A stretch of DNA of 64,000 nucleotides from Bacteroidales bacterium (GCA_017631875.1 JAGBSL010000078.1:1-64000), one strand, 5' to 3'. Positions 43,969 to 52,616 are shown, counted from the stretch's first letter. Numbers and translations are program-made. Notes: generated by a model from the letters alone, not told the origin.

Positions 43969-44818
43969 TATGGATGACAAGTCGTTGCGTTCCAATACCG
44001 ATGAGCTGGCAGGTACGAAAGCGGCAATTAAGATGGCCATGCGCTCGCCAGTAGGTTCAAGAACGGTTTGGACAATTGTTGAGGGCGAAGAAGATGTGCG
44101 ACTTTATAGTCGTATGCTTAACGAGGAAACGGTTACAATAAAGACCTCTGAAGGAAACGACGGAAGAAGAGGATATAAAAACGTTGAGTCCATAGTTGTA
44201 GAGATTGTAGCAGAGGAGCGTGATGCTAAGATATTCGGCATAAGAGATCGCGACTATACTTCTTTTGAAGTTCCTACTCATGTTTTTCCCGATAATGTGT
44301 TTGTAACGGATAGACGTGATTTAGAGATGATGTTGTTGGAGGCTCCTTCTGTCAGTAGTGTGTTGACGAATTGGACTTCAGACTTCACAGAAGCGTTCTC
44401 AATAGCGCTGGAGGTCGGGGTTGTGCTCGGCCAATTGAGACTATGCAATCATCTTTATGATCTGTCTTGTGTTTTTAGGGATAGGTTAAAGCAAAGTCAT
44501 ATATGGAACCAGAATACGCATAAGCTGGAGTTGGACTGGAGGCAGTATTGTAGGAGTATTTTGTACGAATACATAACAGATGAGGATATTACTGCTTTTA
44601 TTTCTCATCATAAACTCGATGAGGTAAGTCCGTATGATATTTGTCGGGGTCATGATGTGTTGAAGTATTTATCATTAGCATTGGTCAAATTAGAATATAG
44701 CGTATCTTCTATAACAAGTAAGATGATAAATGCATATTCCAGACAAGATTTTCAGAACACTCACTTATATGCAGATATAAGTGAATGGCAGATGAAGAAT
44801 AATGTTAGTGTAGTCTGA
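43961..44818 (+). CDS. DUF4435 TOPRIM-like nuclease, AriB-like (PARIS)
   Basis: The 285-residue product has the TOPRIM-type acidic pattern of DUF4435: VEGEEDVRLY with E41 and D45, IFGIRDRDYT with D96 and D98, and VTDRRDLEMML near 115-125. In PARIS, AriB is a tRNA nuclease released from AriA on infection. The start may be ATG 43961, overlapping the ATPase gene, or ATG 43970. It is the last gene of the accessory island; a UDP-sugar epimerase gene follows after 23 bp with a sharp rise in GC. Confidence 0.8.
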   Translation: MSSMDDKSLRSNTDELAGTKAAIKMAMRSPVGSRTVWTIVEGEEDVRLYSRMLNEETVTIKTSEGNDGRRGYKNVESIVVEIVAEERDAKIFGIRDRDYTSFEVPTHVFPDNVFVTDRRDLEMMLLEAPSVSSVLTNWTSDFTEAFSIALEVGVVLGQLRLCNHLYDLSCVFRDRLKQSHIWNQNTHKLELDWRQYCRSILYEYITDEDITAFISHHKLDEVSPYDICRGHDVLKYLSLALVKLEYSVSSITSKMINAYSRQDFQNTHLYADISEWQMKNNVSVV

Positions 44819-44841
44819 ATACAGTTGTAAGGTAATATCCT

Positions 44842-45906
44842 ATGAAAATCCTAATAACAGGAGCCGCAGGATTCATCGGCAGTAATCTGGTGAAGGCTGT
44901 GTTCGGTCAGATGCCGGAGGCGGTGGTTCTGGGTATCGATAATATGAATGATTATTACGATGTCCGTTTGAAGGAGGAGAGGCTGGCGGAGCTGGAGGGC
45001 TATGCCGGTTTCGAGTTCGTGCGTGGCAATATCGCTGATAAGGCGCTGATTGACCGTGTGTTTGCGGAGTTTAAGCCGCAGATAGTTGTGAACCTTGCTG
45101 CGCAGGCGGGTGTGCGTTATTCAATTACCAATCCGGGAGCCTACATTGAGGCTAACTTGATCGGTTTCTATAATATTCTTGAGGCTTGTCGCAATTCTTA
45201 TTCGCAGTATGAAGGGGGAGTGGAGCATCTGGTGTATGCTTCTTCGTCTTCGGTGTACGGCTCGAATAAGAAGGTGCCGTATTCGACCGATGACAAGGTG
45301 GACAATCCTGTGTCGCTTTATGCTGCGACGAAGAAGAGCAATGAGCTGATGGCTCATGCATACAGCAAGCTGTACAACATTCCTTCTACAGGTCTTCGTT
45401 TCTTTACGGTGTATGGTCCTGCGGGTCGTCCGGATATGGCCTATTTCGGCTTTACCAATAAGCTTGTGAAGGGGGAGAAGATCCAGATCTTCAATTATGG
45501 AAACTGCAAGAGGGACTTTACGTATGTGGACGACATCGTTGAGGGAGTGTATCGTGTGATGCAGAAGGCTCCGGTGCGTTCTGTGGGCGAGGATGGGCTT
45601 CCTGTGCCTCCGTACGCGGTTTACAATATCGGTAACAGCAATCCGGAGAATCTGCTGGAGTTCGTGGACATACTGCAGCAGGAGCTGGTGCGTGCGGGCG
45701 TTCTGCCTTTGGATTATGATTTCGAGGCGCATAAGGAGCTTGTGCCTATGCAGCCGGGCGATGTGCCCGTGACCTTCGCCGATACGTCGGCGCTTGAGCG
45801 CGACTTCGGCTTTAAGCCTTCGACTTCGCTTCGCGACGGCCTCAGGGCGTTCGCGGAGTGGTATGCAGGGTATTATGGATATAAGGATGGTGTGAAACTA
45901 AATTAA
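44842..45906 (+). CDS. UDP-glucuronate 4-epimerase-like nucleotide-sugar epimerase (CapI type)
   Basis: The 354-residue SDR protein starts MKILITGAAGFIGSNLV, has YASSSSVYG and the catalytic YAATKK (Y160, K164). GLRFFTVYGPAGRPDMAYF and NYGNCKRDFTYVDDIVEGV are typical of the CapI/LpsL group that turns UDP-GlcA into UDP-GalA. The ugd gene at 55.8 kb could supply UDP-GlcA. It heads a four-gene plus-strand cassette with a GHMP kinase and two nucleotidyltransferases. Confidence 0.88.
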   Translation: MKILITGAAGFIGSNLVKAVFGQMPEAVVLGIDNMNDYYDVRLKEERLAELEGYAGFEFVRGNIADKALIDRVFAEFKPQIVVNLAAQAGVRYSITNPGAYIEANLIGFYNILEACRNSYSQYEGGVEHLVYASSSSVYGSNKKVPYSTDDKVDNPVSLYAATKKSNELMAHAYSKLYNIPSTGLRFFTVYGPAGRPDMAYFGFTNKLVKGEKIQIFNYGNCKRDFTYVDDIVEGVYRVMQKAPVRSVGEDGLPVPPYAVYNIGNSNPENLLEFVDILQQELVRAGVLPLDYDFEAHKELVPMQPGDVPVTFADTSALERDFGFKPSTSLRDGLRAFAEWYAGYYGYKDGVKLN

Positions 45907-45915
45907 TCTCTTGTT

Positions 45916-47058
45916 ATGGAGGGTTATACTTATCATATATTTTCGCCTTATCGCGTGTGTCCGCTGGGTGCGCATGTTGACCACCAGCATGGACTGGTGA
46001 CGGGCTTTGCATTTGACAAGGGCGTCGATCTGTGGTTCAATCCTACGGAGGACGGCTCGGTGGCGTTGAAGAGCCTTACGTTTGAGGGCGAGATCTCCTT
46101 CGATGTGAGGAAGCCGGTGCAGATCAAGGAGGGCAACTGGGGCGATTATGCCCGTGGAGCCAAGTATGCGCTTAAGAAGCGTTTCGAGCTTCGCAGGGGC
46201 ATCGAGGGCGTGATAAAGGGCAGTCTGCCGGTGGGAGGTCTTTCTAGCAGCGCTGCGGTGCTGACTGCATATGTGATGGCGCTGGCGAAGGCCAATGATA
46301 TCGAGCTTTCGAAGATGGAGGTGATAAGGATCGCCAGTCAGGCTGAGCGTGAGTACATCGGGCTGACAAACGGTATCCTTGACCAGGCGTGTATCGTTCT
46401 GGGTGAGAAGGATTCGCTGCTGTTCCTTGATACTGACAGCGAGCAGTACCGCGTGATCAAGAAGAATCCTCGCATGCCGGAGTTCGAGATCGCGATCATC
46501 TTCTCGGGTCTGACCCGTAGTCTGGTTAGCAGCGATTATAACCTCCGTGTTGCGGAGTGCAAAACTGCAGCGTGGAACATGATGGCGTATACAGGAATGC
46601 CTCTGAAGAGTCTTGACAAGACGTTCCTGCGCGATATTCCGAAGGAGACATACGAGCTGACGAAGGATAAGATGCCTCCTCGTTTTGCGCGTCGTGCGGA
46701 GCATTTCTACAGCGAGTACAAGCGTGTACGCAAGGGCGTGACAGCTTGGGAGACAGGTAACCTGGAACTTTTCGGCAAGCTAAGCTATGAGAGCTGCGAG
46801 AGTTCCATTAAGAATTATGAGTGCGGCAGCGAGGAGCTGATTGCCATTTATAATATCATGCGTCAGTGCGATGGCATTTACGGCGGCCGCTTCAGCGGAG
46901 CCGGCTTCAAGGGCGCATGCATTGCTCTCGTTGATCCTGCGAAGAAGGAGCAGATCCGTGAGCAGATCACAAGCGAGTATCTGCGTATGTTCCCTGAGTA
47001 TGCTACGACATTCGAGATACATTTCTGTAAGACTGATGACGGAGCGAGATTCGTATGA
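45916..47058 (+). CDS. GHMP-family sugar kinase (galactokinase-like)
   Basis: The 380-residue protein has the three GHMP motifs: RVCPLGAHVDHQHG near 12-25 (galactokinases have GEH.DY here), PVGGLSSSAAVLTAY near 105-119 and GGRFSGAGFKGACIAL near the C-terminus. The substitution in motif 1 argues for a substrate other than galactose, possibly a uronic acid or other sugar. Its stop overlaps the downstream sugar nucleotidyltransferase by 4 bp, so the two probably make a nucleotide sugar from a free sugar in sequence. Confidence 0.85.
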   Translation: MEGYTYHIFSPYRVCPLGAHVDHQHGLVTGFAFDKGVDLWFNPTEDGSVALKSLTFEGEISFDVRKPVQIKEGNWGDYARGAKYALKKRFELRRGIEGVIKGSLPVGGLSSSAAVLTAYVMALAKANDIELSKMEVIRIASQAEREYIGLTNGILDQACIVLGEKDSLLFLDTDSEQYRVIKKNPRMPEFEIAIIFSGLTRSLVSSDYNLRVAECKTAAWNMMAYTGMPLKSLDKTFLRDIPKETYELTKDKMPPRFARRAEHFYSEYKRVRKGVTAWETGNLELFGKLSYESCESSIKNYECGSEELIAIYNIMRQCDGIYGGRFSGAGFKGACIALVDPAKKEQIREQITSEYLRMFPEYATTFEIHFCKTDDGARFV

Positions 47059-47786
47059 AAAATATAGTTATTGCGGCGGGTTACGCTACCCGTCTTGGTG
47101 AATTGACACGAAATTTCCCTAAGCCGTTACTCCAGATAGGGGAGTCGACGATTCTGGGACGTATGCTTGATGATATCGATAAGATTCCAGAGATCGATGA
47201 GCATATCATCATCACAAATCATAGGTTCGCTTCAATCTTTGAGGAGTGGGCTTCCGGTCAGCATTATACGAAGCCGGTGACTGTGGTGGATGATGGCACT
47301 TCTACCAATGAGACACGTCTGGGTGCAGTATGCGACCTGCTTTTCGCTATGGATAAGCTCGGGCTTGACGATGACCTGCTGGTCGTTGCTGCGGATAATA
47401 TACTGATGTTCAGCTTCAAGGAGTTTGTGGACTTTGCTCGTGAGAAGGATTCTTCATGCATCATGTGCCACCATCAGCCGAGCATAGAGCGCCTGCAGCG
47501 CACTGGAGTCGTTCTGCTTGATGAGAATAACCGCGTGCTGAACATGGAAGAGAAGCCACAGGTGCCGAAGTCGACATGGGCGGTTCCGCCGTTCTATATC
47601 TATCTGAAGAAGGACCTGGATCTGGTGCGTCACAGCGTGGAGAACGGCTGCGGCAAGGATGCTCCCGGCAACCTCGCTCACTATATGGTCGACAACACGG
47701 TGATGCACGCCTGGCCGATGTCCGCCGGCCGCTTCGACATCGGCAGCCTCGACAGCTATGAGGAGGCTAAGAAGTTGTTTGGATAA
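47055..47786 (+). CDS. Sugar-phosphate nucleotidyltransferase
   Basis: The 243-residue GT-A-like protein begins IVIAAGYATRLGELTRNFPK, a variant of the GxGTR-L-PLT-PK signature, with PLLQIGESTILGRML next. VVAADNILMFSF contains the metal-binding Asp, and MEEKPQVPKSTWAVPPFYIY binds sugar. It would couple an NTP to the sugar-1-phosphate made by the GHMP kinase. The nucleotide and sugar are not predictable. It overlaps the kinase gene by 4 bp. Confidence 0.88.
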   Translation: MKNIVIAAGYATRLGELTRNFPKPLLQIGESTILGRMLDDIDKIPEIDEHIIITNHRFASIFEEWASGQHYTKPVTVVDDGTSTNETRLGAVCDLLFAMDKLGLDDDLLVVAADNILMFSFKEFVDFAREKDSSCIMCHHQPSIERLQRTGVVLLDENNRVLNMEEKPQVPKSTWAVPPFYIYLKKDLDLVRHSVENGCGKDAPGNLAHYMVDNTVMHAWPMSAGRFDIGSLDSYEEAKKLFG

Positions 47787-47801
47787 GAGTTAGACGAGCC
47801 G

Positions 47802-48950
47802 ATGAACAAAGCACAGACGCAATTTCTTGAACTTTTGAGGGCGGGCCTTTGGGGTGTTGCCGCCGATCCGGAGAATTTTAAGCCTGACAGTGTTGACTGG
47901 AAGGCTGTTTTGCGTGTTGCCAAGGAGCAGACGATGTTGGCTGTGGTGGCGGATGGAATCGAGACGTTGCCGAAGGAGCTGTGGCCGCCGAAGGAAGTTA
48001 TGATGAAGCTGGCGATGATGCGTCTGAAGATTGAGCAGACGCATGTGCTGCTTAATTCGACGATCGCTCAGATTGTTCGGGCGTTGGATGCGCAGGGCGT
48101 GCCGTCAGTGCTGCTGAAGGGACAGGGAATTGCCCAGAACTACCTTCGTCCGGAAAGCCGCACATGCGGAGATATCGATCTGTATACCGGTCATGGCGGA
48201 TATCAGAAGGCGTTTGAGATCATCGAGGGTCTTCATGAGGGACGGGCGCATAAGGAGGCGGCTGAGTGTGAGCACCATCTGCACACGTCGCTCAATGGCG
48301 TTGAGGTGGAGATCCACCGCCTGGCGAGCTTCCTTCATGGCAAGCGTATGAATGCGGATTTCCAGAAGTGGACGCAGGAGAGCATGGATGCGCTGTTCGG
48401 AACTGACCGTCTGGCGGTTTGGGATAATGGTGGAACTCCGGTTGCTCTTGCGCCGGCGACATATAATGCGTTTTTCATTCTGCACCATGCGGTGAGGCAC
48501 ATGACGACGGAGGGCGTGGGCTTCCGTCAGATATGCGACTGGACGATGCTTCTGCATAAGTGCCATGCGCAGGTGGATGTGGAGCTGCTCGGCCGGAAGC
48601 TGAAGGAGCTGCATATGGAGCGGATATGGCAGGAGTTCGGGCGTCTTGCTGTAGGGTTCCTTGGACTTCCTGCGTCAGAACTTCCGCTTGCGCCTGCCGA
48701 CCTGACGCCGGGTCGAAGGACCCATGAGCTCTTGCAGCACATCTTCATCTCAGGTAACTTCGGTCGCTTCGATGCCAATGGCCGTGACCATTCCAAGGTT
48801 CCATATCTCGTCAGAAAGTGGCGCAGCTTCACATTCCAGAGCCGCCGTTTGATGAAACTCTTCGGCCTGTTCCCAGGCTACTCCCTCGCCTACATGTGGC
48901 ACTGGTTCACCGGCGCCATAGTGAGGTTTGTTACGCAGGCGGATCGGTAG
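47802..48950 (+). CDS. Uncharacterised nucleotidyltransferase (PF14907-like, NTP_transf_5)
   Basis: The 382-residue protein matches the pattern of this family, often found in capsule and lasso-peptide loci: PSVLLKGQGIAQNYLRPESR near 100-119, then the metal-binding GDIDLY, and a conserved HLHTSLNGVEVEIHRL near 162-177. The C-terminal half is helical, with FFILHHAVRHMTTEGVGFRQ and CDWTMLLHKC. The transferred group and target are unknown. It lies 15 bp after the nucleotidyltransferase gene and closes the cassette. Confidence 0.82.
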   Translation: MNKAQTQFLELLRAGLWGVAADPENFKPDSVDWKAVLRVAKEQTMLAVVADGIETLPKELWPPKEVMMKLAMMRLKIEQTHVLLNSTIAQIVRALDAQGVPSVLLKGQGIAQNYLRPESRTCGDIDLYTGHGGYQKAFEIIEGLHEGRAHKEAAECEHHLHTSLNGVEVEIHRLASFLHGKRMNADFQKWTQESMDALFGTDRLAVWDNGGTPVALAPATYNAFFILHHAVRHMTTEGVGFRQICDWTMLLHKCHAQVDVELLGRKLKELHMERIWQEFGRLAVGFLGLPASELPLAPADLTPGRRTHELLQHIFISGNFGRFDANGRDHSKVPYLVRKWRSFTFQSRRLMKLFGLFPGYSLAYMWHWFTGAIVRFVTQADR

Positions 48951-49190
48951 GGGTAATGCCACGTTGCGATGACTCCGTTCATCTTTTGTGCTGCCGCTCC
49001 TTTGGCGGTCTGCGGGCATCTCACACATTTAACCTCCATCGGAGGTGATGGTGTGACGGTTAAGTGTTTGATGTTCAATTGGTTGGCTGTTTGTTAGCTT
49101 GTTTAAATGACGTGTAAAGCTTAGCTAAGTCATTGACTGTTAGTTAGTTCCTTGCCACGCAGGCGTACTTGGTGTGATAGTCAAGTTTGG

Positions 49191-49327
49191 GAGGGAAAGC
49201 GCGGTGGAGCCTCTCTGGTGCGGCCTGTGACGGTGTAGTGCGCTTTCCGGTGCTTATGATGGGGTGGGAGAGCGCGGTGATGTGGCACTGGAGGGTGCAG
49301 AGGACATGTGGGCGCGCTTTCCCTCCG
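49191..49327. repeat. 137-bp nested inverted-repeat element, copy B
   Basis: It opens GGAGGGAAAGCGCGGTGG and closes GGCGCGCTTTCCCTCC, with inner arms GTGCGCTTTCCGGTG near 49238 and GGAGAGCGCGGTG near 49268. It lies in the gene-free 48951-49450 stretch. The first half of that stretch holds one GGTTAAGTGTTTG motif like those at 4476 and 4539, and no gene I can support. Confidence 0.85.
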
Positions 49328-49450
49328 TGATCGTATCCCTGAGCAGAACGCCAGCCTGTAGGTATTGACAAAAAGTGACTAAGTTAAGTGATACTCCTGT
49401 ATGCCTTACGCCTAGGCTCGGGGTTGACATTGGCCCGATGATATTTTAAT

Positions 49451-49843
49451 ATGAAGATAGATAATACATTACTAGATGAACTGACTGCCCAGGCGCAAGC
49501 CTCGCCGCGTCTTCGCATGAATATGGACCTGAGGAATTCGGCGGCGGATACATCGCAGAGGATGCTGAATGCAATCGAGCCGGGGTCAGTGGTGCCGATC
49601 CATAGGCATCGGAAGACTTCAGAGACTGTGGTTGTGCTGCGTGGGTGTGTGGTGGAGGAGTATTATTCTTCGGAGGGGCTTGTTGAGGCTTCGTATGAGC
49701 TTGCGGCTGGTGGAGCTATTTGTGCGCTGAATATTCCAGCTGGTCAGTGGCATACGTTGAGGGCTCTTGAGAGCGGCACTGTGATTCTGGAGATGAAGGA
49801 TGGGGCTTATGAACCTATTGGGGCGGGGGATGTTTTGGGGTAG
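49451..49843 (+). CDS. wbuC: WbuC-family cupin protein
   Basis: WbuC proteins are small cupin metalloproteins found in O-antigen and capsule clusters with amino-deoxy sugar genes; their exact reaction is not established. The 130-residue protein has MNMDLRNSAADTSQRMLNAI, the first cupin motif PIHRHRKTSETVVVLRG, and the second, IPAGQWHTLRALESGTVILE, followed by KDGAYEPI. It seems complete. A fragment of a second copy lies at 41521-41706; both precede TIR genes. Confidence 0.9.
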   Translation: MKIDNTLLDELTAQAQASPRLRMNMDLRNSAADTSQRMLNAIEPGSVVPIHRHRKTSETVVVLRGCVVEEYYSSEGLVEASYELAAGGAICALNIPAGQWHTLRALESGTVILEMKDGAYEPIGAGDVLG

Positions 49844-49997
49844 GGAAGCTGAGGTCACACTTTGGTATAACCGCAGATATCTTTCAGCAAACATACGAAC
49901 GAGGATTTGAGACGTATCGCATACCTTTGAAGTACAATCAAGGAGAAGAATTACGATTCTCACAGGGGAAGTGATTGCATAAGCAACATTATTTCTT

Positions 49998-50025
49998 ACA
50001 CGCGGGCTAGGGCTCGCGTGTTTTG
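49998..50025 (+). terminator. Terminator after wbuC
   Basis: ACACGCGGGC (49998-50007) pairs with GCTCGCGTGT (50012-50021) around a TAGG loop, followed by TTT. In the 306-bp gap between wbuC and the TIR gene there is also an open stretch reading TYERGFETYRIPLKYNQGEE (49898-49957 or so) without a start, possibly a gene fragment, and a -7-like TAACTTTG at 50065-50072 that may serve the TIR gene. Confidence 0.85.
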
Positions 50026-50149
50026 TTGGATATATCAACAGTAGGAAAGTTTCTGCTGTTTTGTTAACTTTGAAGAAGAAAAGATAGGATAAATGAATCT
50101 TTGAATTATTCACTGGTTGCGGAGGCTTCATAGTTAAAAATAAGACGAT

Positions 50150-51568
50150 ATGGGAGATAATTTACTTAGACAAGAAATTGAGAAAGTGAAAGAATTGCGC
50201 GATATATATAATTCGTTTATAGGTAACCCCAATTCTAGTGAGGCTATTGAAGCGTATCATAATTGGTATGATGCTTCAAATGTGTTGTTTCATCGTTATT
50301 TTGATGAAAAGTCTAAGGAGTATCAGAACTTCTCTAATGTCGATAATGATGGTAACGGTTTTGTATTATGCAGAAATTATCAGTGCATTCGAAAGGATTT
50401 CTGTGTTCTTATAGATTTGTTAGAGCGTGGGGAGGTAATGAATAGTGGATCAATATCTTCCGAAAAGTTGCCAACTAAAACTTCGGTATCAGGGAAGCGT
50501 ATCTTTATTAGTCATGCATCAAAAGATAGTCAGATAATAGATAAGTTTGTTGATTCGATACTCCTTCTTGGTTTAGGAATAGATTCTAATGACATTGCTT
50601 ATACCTCGCGCGACGAAACGGGGATTCCATTAGGTAAGAGTATTCCGCAATTTATTCAAGAAAACATTAATAGTTCAGATGTGTTTATAATGATGCTATC
50701 TGATAACTATAAGAATAGTGAGGTTTGTTTGAATGAAATGGGTGCAGCATGGGCATTGGATAAATATATGGTTCAAGTTTTACTTCCTAATACCACTTTT
50801 GATAAATTAGGGTGGCTTTGTTCTTTGGATAAGGCTGTTAAAATAGATGCAGTTGGGGCGATTGATAGCTTATGTGAAATTATTTCGGAACGGTTAGATA
50901 TAAAGGTTAAGTTGGGTGTATTGAATAGAAATATAGCAAACTTTATGTATTATTGTCAATCTCTCAGTATGGTGAGCCTGCCGGCTATGATATCTTATGA
51001 AGAAATTGTTCCGGAGGATATCGTGGAAGAAGAACTTGGATTTTTAGATTACAAAGAATTGTTAGATGAGGACGCTCAGAAAGTTACAGTTGTTTGTGTT
51101 GAAATATCCAATGCAGTAAACAATAGTGCTGACGTATATGAATCTTGTGCAAGGAAATTGACTCGCCTTAATTCAAATAATCCAAATCCTCAACATGTGA
51201 GAGGTATAATGATGGAGGTGTCAATAATGATGGATAATACCTCAGATGTCTTTGAAGTGAATACTCCTCAATTATGTGATGCTTTCCATTCTATGGTAGA
51301 TAATGCTATTAAGTTGATTGAGTGTTCTGGTGCAGTTTCATCAGAAGATAAGGACGCTTGGTATGCTGTTGTGCAACATTTATTGGTTGAGATTATGAAG
51401 GCAAAGAATGCTGTCCAAGCTAATAAGCAGCAATTGGATGATATGCCTAAGACTGAAAAATCAATTATTAAATCTAAAAAGCGTTTGTCTAAAAATATGG
51501 ATGAGCTGATATCGGCTCTAGATGAGTGTGTGCTAAAAGGACAAAGGTTGTTGGCTAGAGTTCTATAA
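50150..51568 (+). CDS. TIR-domain protein 2
   Basis: The 472 residues comprise a helical N-terminal region (1-110), a TIR domain at about 116-230 (KRIFISHASKDSQIIDKFVD, catalytic E196 in SEVCLNEMGAAWA) and a C-terminal helical region of about 240 residues with no recognised domain, ending in a Lys-rich coiled stretch. It shares about half its TIR residues with TIR protein 1 and the same first two-part layout. No partner gene is adjacent on either side. It probably acts as an NAD-degrading effector with its own sensing region. It is AT-rich, as are other accessory genes here. Confidence 0.85.
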   Translation: MGDNLLRQEIEKVKELRDIYNSFIGNPNSSEAIEAYHNWYDASNVLFHRYFDEKSKEYQNFSNVDNDGNGFVLCRNYQCIRKDFCVLIDLLERGEVMNSGSISSEKLPTKTSVSGKRIFISHASKDSQIIDKFVDSILLLGLGIDSNDIAYTSRDETGIPLGKSIPQFIQENINSSDVFIMMLSDNYKNSEVCLNEMGAAWALDKYMVQVLLPNTTFDKLGWLCSLDKAVKIDAVGAIDSLCEIISERLDIKVKLGVLNRNIANFMYYCQSLSMVSLPAMISYEEIVPEDIVEEELGFLDYKELLDEDAQKVTVVCVEISNAVNNSADVYESCARKLTRLNSNNPNPQHVRGIMMEVSIMMDNTSDVFEVNTPQLCDAFHSMVDNAIKLIECSGAVSSEDKDAWYAVVQHLLVEIMKAKNAVQANKQQLDDMPKTEKSIIKSKKRLSKNMDELISALDECVLKGQRLLARVL

Positions 51569-51785
51569 CTTGAGGCTGTAACTGTTGCGTAAAGATGAAA
51601 GTGAAATATGACAACTTTTTCAGGGCATCATCCAGGGAGTAATGAAGCTATCATCGCCGATGGAGGACCATTTTAATGCAGCGCATGCAGGAAATGATTT
51701 ATACCTGATAGCAAATCGGATATTCTGGGCTCAAGTATATTAGGTCGGTTGATCGTTGTTTTGCTTCTCTGTCTTAACTCGATGA

Positions 51786-51923
51786 GGAGGGAAAGCGCGG
51801 TGAGTGGCCTTGCGGGACCTTCTAGTGGGGGTTGGTGCGCTTTGCGGTGCCTAGGGTTGGGGCGGAGAGCGCGGTTGGGTGGGACTGAGGTGCGTTAGAG
51901 GGATGATGGCGCGCTTTCCCTCT
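51786..51923. repeat. 138-bp nested inverted-repeat element, copy C
   Basis: It opens GGAGGGAAAGCGCGGTG and closes TGGCGCGCTTTCCCTC, with inner arms GGTGCGCTTTGCGGTG near 51834 and GGAGAGCGCGGTTGG near 51863. It lies in the gene-free 51569-52276 stretch. Before it (51569-51785) I see nothing I can name; after it come a small-RNA relic and an A-rich run (52109-52140). Confidence 0.85.
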
Positions 51924-52020
51924 TGAGGGCTGCCTCTGATGTGGCTGTTTTGTGGATGAAGCCTATGGATGAAGGTGATCTAAGACCGGCAGCCTTAAAT
52001 TTTGCCTGAAGATTGATGTG

Positions 52021-52110
52021 CCCCAAAAAGTTAGACACAAACGTGTGGGAATTACCTCTTGGGTCAGGACATCGCTGGCGGGGATAGGTAGAGGTGCCCT
52101 TGTTAAAGCA
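52021..52110 (-). ncRNA. Relic of the 53-55 kb small RNA family
   Basis: The plus-strand segment from GTGTGGGAATTACCTCTTGG to CATCGCTGGCGGGGAT matches 53437-53480 (GTGAGAATTACTTCATGAGT to CATCGCTGGCGGGGAT) at roughly 80 percent of positions. No TAnnTTTG box is seen at the expected place and the 5' third is unrelated, so it is probably an inactive copy. Confidence 0.5.
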
Positions 52111-52276
52111 AAAGAAAAAATATTAAAAAAGAGAAAAAGTTGAGGGTACGGAGTCTGGAATTGTTGGTGTTGTGTTAATTTTCCATATAAATTTGCTGTA
52201 AAGAGTTGGCGGATTTTGTGGTTGAAAATTTTGCAATTGTAAGACTTATTCTTACTTTTGTTTAAAATTTGGAATT

Positions 52277-52528
52277 ATGGGTAGAACAGTTACAGTAACA
52301 TTAGGACCTCATTATGAAGAGTTCATCAAGGCAAATATAGCTTGCGGTCGTTATAATAACGTGAGCGAGGTTATTCGTGCTGGACTTCGTCGTTTAGAGG
52401 AAGATGAACTTAGATTGGCAGCTATCCGCGCGGCTTTGATAGAAGGAGAGGAGAGTGGTGTAGTAGAGGATTTTAATCCTGAGAAGTTTCTACAAAAACT
52501 GAATGCGGAGTATGAACCAAAAGTATAA
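52277..52528 (+). CDS. parD: ParD-type antitoxin, apparently orphan
   Basis: The 83-residue protein fits the ParD/CC2985 antitoxin family: a ribbon-helix-helix DNA-binding part (TVTVTLGPHYEEFIKANI, then GRYNNVSEVIRAGLRRLEED) and an acidic C-terminal tail that would wrap the toxin (GEESGVVEDFNPEKFLQKL). Normally it neutralises and co-represses with a ParE toxin. The toxin frame begins at 52512 with a typical overlap but stops after 15 codons. The antitoxin may persist as a regulator or as protection against other ParE toxins. Confidence 0.9.
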   Translation: MGRTVTVTLGPHYEEFIKANIACGRYNNVSEVIRAGLRRLEEDELRLAAIRAALIEGEESGVVEDFNPEKFLQKLNAEYEPKV

Positions 52529-52559
52529 GCTTTCTAAACTAGGTTTTGTTGAAGCTTAG
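52512..52559 (+). pseudogene. parE: Truncated ParE toxin gene
   Basis: The ATG at 52512 overlaps the parD end by 17 bp, as in intact parDE pairs. The frame reads MNQKYKLSKLGFVEA and then stops at TAG 52557-52559. ParE proteins start with this pattern (KYKLS..A..DL..I). Nothing toxin-like follows; a terminator comes 25 bp later, so the toxin body was deleted. Confidence 0.75.
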
Positions 52560-52583
52560 GTAGACGGGGCTTTTAAGTTATTC

Positions 52584-52616
52584 GGGCCAGCAATCTCGGT
52601 GGTTGCTGGCCCGAAG
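52584..52616 (+). terminator. Terminator after the parD remnant operon
   Basis: GGGCCAGCAA (52584-52593) pairs with TTGCTGGCCC (52603-52612) over a 9-nt loop. A short T-rich stretch follows at 52619-52624. Confidence 0.8.
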
